Shown here in pieces: positions 1-8,856 of a DNA stretch of 64,000 nucleotides. How positions within the stretch are numbered: the first letter of the stretch is position 1; each line of letters begins with the position of its first letter. The notes beneath the pieces were generated by a model that was not told where the DNA came from, did no database searches, and was given only the letters and a program-made list of their open reading frames with translations. The stretch is from Salinimicrobium xinjiangense DSM 19287 (GTDB lineage: Bacteria; Bacteroidota; Bacteroidia; Flavobacteriales; Flavobacteriaceae): positions 420,024 to 484,023 of the forward strand of contig NZ_AUIG01000001.1 of the NCBI RefSeq assembly GCF_000423585.1, read 5' to 3'. Position numbers and translations under genes: made by a program.

Positions 1-312
1 GGTATTATGCATGGCAAGGCCATAGCGAAAAAGATCTTTTCCGGCCTCTTTTACGGTCATACCAACCGGTACAGTTGCCCTGTGATTATTGAGGTCGGGA
101 TCTTCAACCCCGCGGAAATGCTTCAGGGAAAGCAGGTAATCACTTGTTCTTACCAGCGGTGATGAAGAATGTCCCGCACCGGCTACCCGGATCTTTTTTC
201 CTTCGGAAGTTGCTTTTTTAACCAGTTCACAGACCTGGTCTTCACTTTCGGGAGTACAAACCTCTCCCGGGGTAAAGACCATACTGCCACTCCAGTTCCT
301 GAAGATCTCCAT
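1..312 (-). CDS. FAD-linked sugar-lactone oxidase, N-terminal part (cut by window edge)
   Basis: The first 104 codons of a gene that continues past base 1. They encode the start of a VAO-type FAD-binding domain: the segment RVAGAGHSSSPL (about residues 42-53) is the GxGHSxxP signature of the aldonolactone oxidase family (gulonolactone, arabinonolactone and alditol oxidases), where the histidine usually carries covalent FAD. These enzymes oxidise a sugar lactone or sugar alcohol with oxygen as acceptor. The ATG directly follows the TAA of the upstream ASRT-like gene with no spacer, so the two are surely cotranscribed and probably translationally coupled. The C-terminal substrate domain is outside the window, so the substrate cannot be inferred. 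It is the last visible gene of the carbohydrate operon reading leftward from 4894. Confidence 0.85.
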   Translation of the reverse strand, partial: MEIFRNWSGSMVFTPGEVCTPESEDQVCELVKKATSEGKKIRVAGAGHSSSPLVRTSDYLLSLKHFRGVEDPDLNNHRATVPVGMTVKEAGKDLFRYGLAMHNT

Positions 313-684
313 TTATTCTGAATAAGCAATGGTGGTTAAAAGTGCATTTTCGGCCTGTCTTGAATCGAGACGGGTATGCTGTACAACCACAGGAATTGAG
401 GACTCTATCACACATGCGTAATCTGTTCCCAGCGGTACCGGTTCGGGATCTTTTAGATCGTTGAACCTTAAATGTTTAGTGCGCTGTGCTTCTACTGTAA
501 CTTTATATGGTCCAACCGGGTCTTTATCTGAGAAGAAGATGGTCAATTCCACCTCGGCATTTTGATTTGATGTATTTAAAATACAGGCTGTTTCATGGCT
601 GGTGAATTCGGGTTCTTTTCCTGTTCCATATTCGGGGATATAACCTTCAGCAATTACCCATGTCTTTTTTCCTAAAGTTCTCAT
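313..684 (-). CDS. ASRT-like protein (Anabaena sensory rhodopsin transducer family)
   Basis: This 123-residue protein is recognisable along its whole length as a homologue of the Anabaena sensory rhodopsin transducer. Conserved blocks are WVIAEGYIPEYG (9-20), FFSDKDPVGPYKV, RTKHLRFNDL and the C-terminal VVQHTRLDSRQAENALL. The fold is a beta-sandwich. Comparative work has proposed that the superfamily binds small molecules, probably sugars, and that the rhodopsin partner is a special case. No rhodopsin or retinal gene is visible in this window. The gene sits between a GH13 glucosidase (1 base upstream) and a sugar-lactone oxidase (0 bases downstream), which favours a sugar-related role. There is no signal peptide, so it should be cytoplasmic. 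Family assignment is firm; the function is inference. Confidence 0.9.
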   Translation of the reverse strand: MRTLGKKTWVIAEGYIPEYGTGKEPEFTSHETACILNTSNQNAEVELTIFFSDKDPVGPYKVTVEAQRTKHLRFNDLKDPEPVPLGTDYACVIESSIPVVVQHTRLDSRQAENALLTTIAYSE

Positions 685-685
685 A

Positions 686-2281
686 TCATGTCAATTTAAT
701 TAATAGCCCCAGGTTCCCTGCTATTTTTATTTCATTACTCAATTCCTTTCCTTCCAATGTGTGATCTGTAGCAACTTTTACTGTACCCGACCAGTCAAAA
801 TCGGGCGCAAAATTTAATTTTGATGCCCCTAAATTCAGTATTATCAGGAATTTTTGATCTTCATATTCCCTGATGTAGGACAAAAGATCTTTATCAGTAA
901 AGACTGGAATATACTCTCCAACATGCAGCGCCGGTTCTTTGGCTCTTATCTGCAGAAGTTTTCTGTGCAGCTTCAGCATGGAACCTTCTTCATCCCATTG
1001 TATTTTTACATTCTGTTCTTTATAATTTTCGCTAATTGGAAGCCAGGGTTCACCATTGGTAAATCCGGCATTCTCAGAATCATCCCACTGCATGGGAGTT
1101 CTTTCGGGGTCGCGGCTGCGGCCCACTCCGGGTTCATTCAGCGCCTGTGGATCCTGAATCTTATCTTCCGGAATATCCACGTCCTCCATTCCCAGTTCAT
1201 CTCCATAATAAACAGTAGGGGTTCCACGTAAAGTGAGCAACATCATCGCTGCTATCCTTGCCTGCTCCTTTCCTACTCTGGATGCAATACGGGATTTATC
1301 ATGGTTACCCAGCACCCAGTTTGGCCAGCCATCTTCGGGTAATGCTCCTTCATATTCGTTTATTGCAGCATTAATTTTTTCGGGATCCCAGGGCAGTTCA
1401 AGTAACTGAAAGTTAAAAGGCAAATGGGCTCCATTGTTCTCGAGCCCGTAATATTTAACCAGCTTATGAATAGGCAGATAGATCTCCCCTATCAACAAAC
1501 GCTCATCAAATTCATCAATTACATTCCGCATTTTTTCTACCATGTCATGCACTTCATCCTGATCTGTAGAATATGCCGGAATGACTTTATTAAATGTTGA
1601 CATCTCTTCAGTGTAGTCGGGGTTTGGCGGATTGTCTCTAAAGTGCTCATCCTTGATCATGTGCCACATCACATCTACTCTAAAACCGTCCACGCCTTTC
1701 TTAAGCCAGAAACGCATGGCATCAAACACCGCCTTTTGCACTTCGGGATTTCTCCAGTTGAGATCGGGTTGTTCTTTTAAAAAAGCATGGTAATAATATT
1801 GTCCTGTATTTTCATCAAATTCCCATGCAGAGCCACCAAAAACGCTCATCCAGTTGTTTGGCGGTCCACCATCTTCATCGGGATCCTTCCAGATATACCA
1901 GTCCCGCTTTGGATTGTCTTTTGATTCTTTCGATTCCAGGAACCAGGGATGTTGATCTGATGAGTGATTGGGTACCAGATCCAAAATACATTTCATTCCT
2001 CTTTGATGTATAGAATCCAGTAATTCATCGAAATCTTCCATATTTCCAAACATGGGATGAATACCGGTGTAGTCACTCACATCATAGCCAAAGTCGGCCA
2101 TTGGGGAAGGAAAGATTGGGGATATCCAGATTCCCTTTACTCCAAGGTCCTGGAGATAATCGAGCTTTTGTTGTATCCCTTTTAAATCTCCTATTCCGTC
2201 ACCATCGCTGTCCTTAAAGGATCGTGGATAGATTTGATAAATAACTTCTTTTTTCCACCATAAGAATTTCGTGTCTCTCAT
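686..2281 (-). CDS. GH13 alpha-glucosidase / oligo-1,6-glucosidase-like
   Basis: A cytoplasmic GH13 enzyme of 531 residues, the usual size for oligo-1,6-glucosidases and alpha-glucosidases, which release glucose from short maltooligosaccharides, isomaltose or sucrose-type substrates. All four GH13 motifs are present: DLVPNH (101-106), GFRVDV with nucleophile Asp203, IGEIY with acid/base Glu266, and GNHD with Asp328. I chose the start at 2281 rather than a possible ATG at 2308 because it forms an ATGA overlap with the stop of the upstream TreS-like gene and the protein then begins directly at the (beta/alpha)8 barrel (KEVIYQIYPRSF). Exact linkage specificity cannot be read from the sequence. 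Confidence 0.92.
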   Translation of the reverse strand: MRDTKFLWWKKEVIYQIYPRSFKDSDGDGIGDLKGIQQKLDYLQDLGVKGIWISPIFPSPMADFGYDVSDYTGIHPMFGNMEDFDELLDSIHQRGMKCILDLVPNHSSDQHPWFLESKESKDNPKRDWYIWKDPDEDGGPPNNWMSVFGGSAWEFDENTGQYYYHAFLKEQPDLNWRNPEVQKAVFDAMRFWLKKGVDGFRVDVMWHMIKDEHFRDNPPNPDYTEEMSTFNKVIPAYSTDQDEVHDMVEKMRNVIDEFDERLLIGEIYLPIHKLVKYYGLENNGAHLPFNFQLLELPWDPEKINAAINEYEGALPEDGWPNWVLGNHDKSRIASRVGKEQARIAAMMLLTLRGTPTVYYGDELGMEDVDIPEDKIQDPQALNEPGVGRSRDPERTPMQWDDSENAGFTNGEPWLPISENYKEQNVKIQWDEEGSMLKLHRKLLQIRAKEPALHVGEYIPVFTDKDLLSYIREYEDQKFLIILNLGASKLNFAPDFDWSGTVKVATDHTLEGKELSNEIKIAGNLGLLIKLT

Positions 2282-3918
2282 AAATACATATTTCTTTTGT
2301 GAAGCCATCTGTATCCATAAGGAGTAAGAGTGATCTTTCCATCTTTAGGATCAAATGCCTCATATCTTTTGTTTCCGAAGGTATCGATTATGTCCTCCAG
2401 ATCTTCATCTATACTGAGGTCAAACTCAACTACCTGTTTTTTATTTGAGAAGTTGTGAAAAGCTATGCCTATACCTTTTTCTGATTTAATGTAATGGCCA
2501 AGTACTTTGGGATTTCCCGTATCTATTATAGTTGATTTACCCCATCCATACTCCGGAAATTCCTTTCTGTAATCTATTGCCTTTGAGATCCAGTTGAGAA
2601 AGGAATCGGGATCCCTGTGCTGGTCACTCACATTTACCTTTTCGTAACCGTATTCTCCACCTGAAATCACATTTCTTATCAGTTTATCTGTAGGAGCATT
2701 TGAAAATCCGCCATTTTTTTCATTTGCCCATTGCATGACCGTTCTAACACTGGACCTGCCTTCCATCGAAAGATCTTCCCCCATTCCCAGTTCTTCTCCA
2801 TACCGCAAAACCGGAGTTCCCGGAAGGGTGAAAAGAAGACTATGCGCGAGTTCCATCTTCTTTCGGTCATTCCCTAAAATTGATGCCAGCCTTCTCCTTA
2901 TTCCTCTGCCAAAAATTCTCATGTTCTCCTTTGGGGCAAAGGCATCAAAGACCTCTTCCTGTTCAACTTTTGAAAGTTTATCCAGGTTTAGCTCATCATG
3001 ATTTCGAAGGAATACTGCCAGTTGCTCTTTTTCATCAATGTTTGGCATCCGTTGCATCGCTTTTGCCAAAGCTGTGGCCTCTTCCCTGGCGAAAGCCAGA
3101 TAAAGGAAATTATTTACATAAAAATTGAAAAGCATATGCATCTGGTCTTCATTCCCTAAATATTTATCATAGAGATTAGGATCCAGATCCACTTCGGCTA
3201 AAAGAATGGCATCCGGTTTCTGCGTCTCTACAAATTCCCGAAAACGCCTGAAGATCTCATGAGGATCTCCATCAAAATCCATCCTGCCCTTTTCCTTGAA
3301 CATGTGTGGAGCCGCATCTATCCTGAAACCTGACACTCCCATCTTAAGCCAGAAATGCATAATCCTGAAGATCTCCTTCTGCACATCGGGATTTGATAGA
3401 TTTAGATCGGGCTGGTGTGGGTAGAACGAATGAAAATACCAGGCTTTTGCCTTCTGATCGTATTTCCAGCTAATTGCAGGCTCACCTTCCTCGGCCATCA
3501 TGTTCTTCTCGGGATCATCGGGCTTTTCATCTACCCAGATGTAGAAATTTCTATATTTGGAGTTCTTGTCTTCCCGGGCTTTTTGAAACCATTCATGTTC
3601 CACTGACGTATGATTTACCGCAAGATCAATAAGTATCCTTATTCCCACTTCTTCCGCAGCATCTATTAACTGGGCGAAATGCCCCATATCTCCTAATCGG
3701 GGATCGATCTTGTAATAATCTCTAACATCATAACCGTTATCTCTGTTAGGAGTATCAAAAATAGGCAAGAGCCATAGACAGGTCACTCCGAGGCTGGAAA
3801 GATAAGTTAGTGCTCCTTTTAGCCCTTCAAAATCTCCCGTGCCATCGTTATTGGAATCTTTGAATGTCTCTACATCCAGAGAATAAATGATAGCATTTTT
3901 ATACCAGTATTTGTTCAT
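2278..3918 (-). CDS. TreS-like GH13 alpha-amylase family protein
   Basis: A GH13 protein of 546 residues starting MNKYWYKNAIIYSLDVETF. It resembles the catalytic domain of trehalose synthases, as in the TreS-maltokinase fusion at 55185, but is a separate, shorter paralogue without a kinase domain. Catalytic residues are intact: Asp201 in GFRIDAAPHMF, Glu242 in LLAEVDLDP and Asp308 in RNHDEL. The TreS-typical stretch with ENLPETH that follows the nucleophile in the fusion protein is missing here. Activity could therefore be isomerisation of trehalose/maltose, glucosylation of another acceptor or hydrolysis. The start at 3918 is 10 bases after the upstream stop; a longer frame to 3966 would overlap the LLM gene and add no conserved sequence. 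Confidence 0.88.
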   Translation of the reverse strand: MNKYWYKNAIIYSLDVETFKDSNNDGTGDFEGLKGALTYLSSLGVTCLWLLPIFDTPNRDNGYDVRDYYKIDPRLGDMGHFAQLIDAAEEVGIRILIDLAVNHTSVEHEWFQKAREDKNSKYRNFYIWVDEKPDDPEKNMMAEEGEPAISWKYDQKAKAWYFHSFYPHQPDLNLSNPDVQKEIFRIMHFWLKMGVSGFRIDAAPHMFKEKGRMDFDGDPHEIFRRFREFVETQKPDAILLAEVDLDPNLYDKYLGNEDQMHMLFNFYVNNFLYLAFAREEATALAKAMQRMPNIDEKEQLAVFLRNHDELNLDKLSKVEQEEVFDAFAPKENMRIFGRGIRRRLASILGNDRKKMELAHSLLFTLPGTPVLRYGEELGMGEDLSMEGRSSVRTVMQWANEKNGGFSNAPTDKLIRNVISGGEYGYEKVNVSDQHRDPDSFLNWISKAIDYRKEFPEYGWGKSTIIDTGNPKVLGHYIKSEKGIGIAFHNFSNKKQVVEFDLSIDEDLEDIIDTFGNKRYEAFDPKDGKITLTPYGYRWLHKRNMYL

Positions 3919-3928
3919 AGCGCTTTTA

Positions 3929-4894
3929 TTATTGCTGTTGAAAATAAGGAAGCACCTCTTTGCCAAAGAAGTCGATATAATTTTCCTGTTGTTTATTCAC
4001 ATTGTGAATAATGATCTTTTCAAATCCTATTTTTTCAAATTCCCTAATCTTTTCAATAAAAGTTCCAGCTTCATTGGCAATGATCACATGTTCTTCCAGA
4101 TCTTCTTTTCTTGTATTCTGTCCCATGGCATCAAACTTTTCGGGACTGTCAATATCAGCGATAAGTTTACTTGGGTATATATTGTTCTTCCATTGCTCCC
4201 ATGCTCCTTCCCGTGCTTTTTCTATTGATTTATCATAGGATATCTGCACCTTTAAAGCCATAGGTTTACCGGCACCATTTGCTCCTCTAAAGGCTTGAAC
4301 CATTTTTTCAAGTTCTTCTTTAGGTTTGGAAATGGTGATCATGGCATCGGCCCATGAAGAAAGCCAGGCTGCAGTCTTTTCGGTTATTGCGGCTCCGAAT
4401 ACAGGAGGTATAAATTCCGGTTTTGTAAATAACTTCGCGCGTTCAACAGTAAATGCTCCTTTATGATTCAGGTATTCATCTTCCCTCCATAACTTTCGCA
4501 TTACTTCTACTGATTCCTGTAATCTTATATTTCTGTCCCTTTTTGCCGGCCATTTTTCACCAGTGATGTTTTCATTAAGGTTTTGTCCACTACCCGCACA
4601 TAGAAAAAATCTTCCCGGAAACATTTGATCAAGAGTCGCAACTGCCTGTGCTATAATGGCAGGGTGATATCTTTGACCGGGAGCGTTGACAATTCCGTAC
4701 TCCAGTTTAGTAGCCTGCATGGCTGCCCCAAGCCAGCTCCAGGCAAATCCACTTTCCCCCTGCTTATCACTCCAGGGATGAAAATGATCTGAGGATAAAA
4801 CTGCCGTGAATCCTGCGTCTTCGGCCTGTTGAACAAGGTTAAGCAGGTGACGCGGAGTAAATTGTTCATGGGAAGCGTGAAAACCAATTTTCAT
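3929..4894 (-). CDS. LLM-class flavin-dependent oxidoreductase (non-F420 type)
   Basis: A 321-residue luciferase-like monooxygenase-fold TIM barrel, beginning MKIGFHASHEQFTP. The blocks SSDHFHPWSDKQGESGF and GRFFLCAGSGQNLNE resemble F420-dependent glucose-6-phosphate dehydrogenases and related hydride-transfer enzymes. Bacteroidota do not make F420; a clade of this family (the TIGR03885 type, to my reading) is thought to have reverted to ordinary flavin. It would act in the cytoplasm on an unknown alcohol or sugar-like substrate. It is the first gene of the leftward operon with two GH13 enzymes, an ASRT-like protein and a lactone oxidase, which hints at a sugar or sugar-derived substrate. No clear promoter box was seen between 4895 and 5081 for this strand. 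Confidence 0.85.
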   Translation of the reverse strand: MKIGFHASHEQFTPRHLLNLVQQAEDAGFTAVLSSDHFHPWSDKQGESGFAWSWLGAAMQATKLEYGIVNAPGQRYHPAIIAQAVATLDQMFPGRFFLCAGSGQNLNENITGEKWPAKRDRNIRLQESVEVMRKLWREDEYLNHKGAFTVERAKLFTKPEFIPPVFGAAITEKTAAWLSSWADAMITISKPKEELEKMVQAFRGANGAGKPMALKVQISYDKSIEKAREGAWEQWKNNIYPSKLIADIDSPEKFDAMGQNTRKEDLEEHVIIANEAGTFIEKIREFEKIGFEKIIIHNVNKQQENYIDFFGKEVLPYFQQQ

Positions 4895-5052
4895 GTAAAA
4901 AAGTATTAGAAAGATTAGTATTCCTTCTAAATTATAAAGCTTTACAGGATAAACAGGTTTTTTGCTATTAAAAAAAAGATAAAATGTTGATTTTCATTAA
5001 CATCATCTAAACATATATGACTAGTGTCATAAGCTTCTCATAAAAATGACCG

Positions 5053-5060
5053 TACATTTG
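5053..5060 (+). promoter_or_regulatory. Bacteroidota -7 promoter box TACATTTG
   Basis: Exact match to TAnnTTTG, 21 bases before the hemerythrin start codon, giving a plausible short leader. No convincing -33 TTG was seen at the usual distance. Confidence 0.5.
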
Positions 5061-5081
5061 CCAGGAACTTAAAACCAGATC

Positions 5082-5546
5082 ATGAGTACACCCTTAAAAA
5101 GACACGAAGTCCTTAAGCCACTAAGCAGAGACCATCATCACGGTTTACTGCTTTGCTGGAAAATTAAAGAAGGTCTAAAAAAACAGGTTTCCAAAGATCG
5201 TATCAAAAGCTACACAGATTATTTTTTTACCTCTCAGTTGAGGCCGCATTTCAAATTTGAGGAACAGGAAATTTTTCCCCTTTTAGGACCCTCTCACCCC
5301 ATGATCATTCAGGCGCTAAATGAGCATCGTCGTCTGGAAGAGCTTTTTAAGAGCGAGGCCGATAATGAAGTATTTGTAGCAATAGAAAAAGAATTAAACC
5401 GACATATAAGATTTGAGGAAAGAGAACTTTTTTCGGAATTACAAAAAACGGTGCCCGAAGAAAAACTTAGAGAAGTAGATAATAAGGAAGAAAAAGTCAT
5501 TACTCCAAACCCCGACGATTGGGAGGACAAATTCTGGCAGCGTTAA
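5082..5546 (+). CDS. Hemerythrin HHE domain protein
   Basis: A soluble 154-residue protein with the two HHE helical repeats of hemerythrin-like iron proteins. Likely di-iron ligands are His18-20 in RDHHHGLLL, His56 and Glu60/61 in HFKFEEQEIFP, His82 in NEHRRLEEL, and His108 and Glu112 in HIRFEERELF. Such proteins bind O2, NO or iron, or take part in repair of nitrosated iron centres. The charged C-terminal tail from about residue 125 is outside the domain. It is a single gene with its own -7 box and is convergent with corA, only 4 bases away. A role in NO handling would fit the nos locus elsewhere in the window, but nothing here proves the link. Confidence 0.9.
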   Translation: MSTPLKRHEVLKPLSRDHHHGLLLCWKIKEGLKKQVSKDRIKSYTDYFFTSQLRPHFKFEEQEIFPLLGPSHPMIIQALNEHRRLEELFKSEADNEVFVAIEKELNRHIRFEERELFSELQKTVPEEKLREVDNKEEKVITPNPDDWEDKFWQR

Positions 5547-5550
5547 ATAT

Positions 5551-6633
5551 TTATAACCAGTGTTTACGTTTAAAATAGAACACCATAGCAGATACCAAAA
5601 GTGCCATAGAGAACAATAGGATAGGATAAGCATAGGGTTCATCCAGTTCTGGCATGTATTGAAAATTCATTCCATAGATCCCGGCTATAAAAGTTAAGGG
5701 AATAAAGATAGAGGCCATGATGGTAAGTACTTTCATAACCTCGTTCATTTTGTGATTTATCGTGGTCATGTACATGTCCATCAGCCCCCAGGACATGTCC
5801 CTGTATATCTCGATGTTTTCTGAAACCTGGATGATGTGGTCGTAAAGGTCCCGAATATAATTAATCGTTCCTTCCTGTATTAATCCCCCATCTACTTTTT
5901 CCAACCTGCTCACCACTTCCCGGAGCGGATGGACCGCTCTTCTAATTCTTAACATAGTCTTCTTTAATGCCTGGATCTCCTGGGTAGTGTCATGGCTTGG
6001 CTCAGAAGCGAATAATTGTTCTTCCAAAGCTTCAATTCTGTCTCCCATTTCTTCGATGACTATAAAATAATGATCCACTATAGCATCCAGGAGGGCGAAC
6101 ACCAGGTAATCTGCTCCCCTGCTTCTAATACGGCCTTTCCCCTGCTCAAGCCTGTCTCTTATCCCGTTAAAAACATCTCCCCCGGCTTCCTGGAAAGTGA
6201 GGACATAATTTTTACCCAAAACAATGCTTATATGTTCATTAATAAGATGCCCGTCATCTTTGAAATACAGCATTTTTGCAACAATGAAAAAATAATCCTG
6301 GTACTCATCAATTTTAGGACGCTGATTTGTATTGACGATATCCTCAATGATCAATGGATGCAGTTCATAATACTTCCCCACCTTTTCAATCTCCACTGTA
6401 TTGCTCAATCCATCAATATTGATCCAGGTGGTGCGATCCTCGGCCTCAAAATTAAAAGCATCCTGGGGAGTTTTGGAGGTGAACCTTTCAAAATGTTGAG
6501 TATTATAATCTATCACTTCAAGAAGAGTTTCAGACTCTTCTTTAGAACCTACATAAGTTACAGTACCGGGTGCCTGGTTAAGTGCCTTTGTAGATTTAGG
6601 TCTTCTGGATAAATAGCGCATTTTTTTCGCCAT
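5551..6633 (-). CDS. corA: CorA family magnesium/cobalt transporter
   Basis: A 360-residue inner-membrane divalent cation channel. The long N-terminal cytoplasmic domain (about 1-295) is followed by two transmembrane helices at the C-terminus, with the diagnostic GMN selectivity motif at 321-323 (YGMNF) between them and a basic end (FKRKHWL) on the cytoplasmic side. Family members form pentamers and import Mg2+, Co2+ or Ni2+. The ATG lies at the start of a basic stretch MAKKMRYLSRRPK, usual for this clade. It is monocistronic, convergent with the hemerythrin gene and divergent from recQ. Confidence 0.95.
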   Translation of the reverse strand: MAKKMRYLSRRPKSTKALNQAPGTVTYVGSKEESETLLEVIDYNTQHFERFTSKTPQDAFNFEAEDRTTWINIDGLSNTVEIEKVGKYYELHPLIIEDIVNTNQRPKIDEYQDYFFIVAKMLYFKDDGHLINEHISIVLGKNYVLTFQEAGGDVFNGIRDRLEQGKGRIRSRGADYLVFALLDAIVDHYFIVIEEMGDRIEALEEQLFASEPSHDTTQEIQALKKTMLRIRRAVHPLREVVSRLEKVDGGLIQEGTINYIRDLYDHIIQVSENIEIYRDMSWGLMDMYMTTINHKMNEVMKVLTIMASIFIPLTFIAGIYGMNFQYMPELDEPYAYPILLFSMALLVSAMVFYFKRKHWL

Positions 6634-6753
6634 AAAAGAATAAAGTTTTTCTTAAAAGTAAGAAACTTGGACCTATTAATGTCGCTGCCCAATAATTCCT
6701 TTTTCTGTATCTTATTAATTGCCTATTGATATTGGTTTGATTTTCTTTGCAGA

Positions 6754-8856
6754 ATGGTACAGGAAGCGCAATTATTAGAAACTCTTAAAGAATATTTTGG
6801 CTACGACAGCTTCAGGCCTCTGCAAAAATCCATTATTTCCTCTGTTTTTGAGGGAAAGGATAACCTGGTCATCATGCCCACCGGCGGAGGGAAATCTATA
6901 TGTTTTCAGCTTCCGGCCATTCTGCTGCCGGGAATTACTATTGTCATCTCTCCGCTTATAGCTCTTATGAAAGATCAGGTGGATGGTTTGACCGCCAACG
7001 GCATTCCCGCCGCTTTCCTGAACAGCAGTCAGCAGGAAAAAGAACAGCAGGAAATTTTCAGTAAGATTTCCCGCAACGAAATAAAATTACTTTATGTAGC
7101 TCCCGAAAGCCTTCAGTATATAGACGCTGTTTTTTCCGCAGGAAACATCAGCCTTATTGCAATTGATGAAGCACATTGTATTTCCGGATGGGGACACGAT
7201 TTCAGGCCCGCCTACACCCAATTGGGTTATCTAAAGAACCGGCATCCCGAAACTCCCATGATCGCACTTACCGCCACAGCCGATAAAGCTACGCGGAAGG
7301 ATATTTGTGATCAGCTAAATATTCCGCACGCTACACGTCATATTTCCTCCTTCGACCGCAAGAACCTTAGCCTGGAGGTACGCCCCGGAATTAAAAAATT
7401 TGAACAGATCATGGCCTTTTTGAAAGGCAGAAAAGCCGAAAGCGGAATTATTTACTGCCTTAGCCGTAAGAATACCGAGGAGCTGGCCGCTAAATTGAAG
7501 GCAAAAGGATATAAAGCCGAAGCATACCACGCCGGACTCTCTCACAAGGAGCGTATACAGATACAGGAGGAATTCATAAATGACAAAAATGAGATCATTT
7601 GCGCTACTATTGCTTTTGGGATGGGGATCGACAAATCCAATGTGCGATGGGTGATCCATTATAACATGCCTAAAAACCTGGAAGGTTACTATCAGGAAAT
7701 CGGTCGGGCCGGTCGGGATGGACTCCCTTCCTCTACCCTTCTCTTCCACAGTTATGCCGATGTGGTGCAGTTGCAGAAATTTGCTGAAGGTTCAGGCAAT
7801 GCAGAGGTTCAACTGGCAAAGCTGGAGCGCATGAAACAATATTCTGAAGCCCTTAGCTGCCGCCGAAGGATATTACTCAGCTACTTTGGAGAGATCATTT
7901 CAAAAGATTGTGGCAATTGTGATGTGTGTAGAAATCCACCAGAATTCTTTGATGGAACTTTACTGGCACAAAAAGCACTTTCTACTGTTTACAGGCTGCG
8001 CGAACAGGAACCTGTTTCCATGGTCATTGATGTACTAAGGGGAGCGCAGAACGCCCAGGTTCTCGAAAAAGGATATCAGCAACTGTCCACCTACGGGATT
8101 GCTAATGATGTTTCCTGGAGAGATTGGCAGCAGTATATGATACAGTTGATCAATCTCGGATATCTGGAAATAGCTTTCCATGATCAAAATAAAATTAAAC
8201 TTACAAGCCCTGCAAAAAATGTGCTTTTTGAAGGAGAAAAGGTCTCCCTGGCCGATGTTACACAATCCGAATTAAAGAAGGAAGTTGTTGTTTCAGAAAA
8301 AGTCTCTAAAAATACCCTTTTTGAGAGGTTAAGAAAATTGCGCCTTGAGATCTCCCGGGATGAAGGTATTCCCGCTTATCATGTGTTCAATGATGCCACC
8401 TTAAAGGAGATGGAAAAGGAAAGACCAGTGACCGATGAAGAATTCATGCAGATTAGTGGAGTGGGAAGACAGAAAATGCAGAACTACGGCTACAAATTTA
8501 TTAAAGAGATAATTGCTCACAGCAAAGAAAAGCGGGAGAAGAAGGCGAAGAAAAAAGGGAACACCTTTAAAGAAACTTTTAAAATGTATAAGGAAGGAAT
8601 GAGCATTGAAGAGATAGCGCAAAGCAGGAACCTTGCTCCCACCACCATATTTTCCCATCTCACAAAATTGTATGAGTCCGGCGAGGATATTGACCTGAAG
8701 AAATTCATTTCTGATGCAGACCTTGAGGCGGTTCGAGAAGCTAAAACTGAACTTGGTGAGCCTGAAGCTCTAAAACCGTACTTTGAGCACTTCAATGAAA
8801 GTGTGGACTATGGAACTATTCGAATGGCTCTAACGATCCTGAACAAGGAAAGTTAG
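6754..8856 (+). CDS. recQ: ATP-dependent DNA helicase RecQ
   Basis: A 700-residue 3'-5' superfamily 2 helicase for recombination and stalled-fork repair. Visible parts are Walker A PTGGGKSICFQ with Lys47, DEAH at 138-141, the aromatic-rich loop region GWGHDFRPAYTQL, motif VI (QEIGRAGRDG), the zinc-binding cysteines CRR and DCGNCDVC of the RecQ C-terminal domain, a winged helix, an HRDC domain (about 525-600; TDEEFMQISGVGRQK) and a C-terminal helix-turn-helix (about 620-690; MSIEEIAQSRNLAPTTIFSHL). The last is typical of the Bacteroidota and Bacillus RecQ type. The length is normal. The gene is monocistronic and followed by the short tandem repeats at 8851-8994. Confidence 0.97.
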   Translation: MVQEAQLLETLKEYFGYDSFRPLQKSIISSVFEGKDNLVIMPTGGGKSICFQLPAILLPGITIVISPLIALMKDQVDGLTANGIPAAFLNSSQQEKEQQEIFSKISRNEIKLLYVAPESLQYIDAVFSAGNISLIAIDEAHCISGWGHDFRPAYTQLGYLKNRHPETPMIALTATADKATRKDICDQLNIPHATRHISSFDRKNLSLEVRPGIKKFEQIMAFLKGRKAESGIIYCLSRKNTEELAAKLKAKGYKAEAYHAGLSHKERIQIQEEFINDKNEIICATIAFGMGIDKSNVRWVIHYNMPKNLEGYYQEIGRAGRDGLPSSTLLFHSYADVVQLQKFAEGSGNAEVQLAKLERMKQYSEALSCRRRILLSYFGEIISKDCGNCDVCRNPPEFFDGTLLAQKALSTVYRLREQEPVSMVIDVLRGAQNAQVLEKGYQQLSTYGIANDVSWRDWQQYMIQLINLGYLEIAFHDQNKIKLTSPAKNVLFEGEKVSLADVTQSELKKEVVVSEKVSKNTLFERLRKLRLEISRDEGIPAYHVFNDATLKEMEKERPVTDEEFMQISGVGRQKMQNYGYKFIKEIIAHSKEKREKKAKKKGNTFKETFKMYKEGMSIEEIAQSRNLAPTTIFSHLTKLYESGEDIDLKKFISDADLEAVREAKTELGEPEALKPYFEHFNESVDYGTIRMALTILNKES

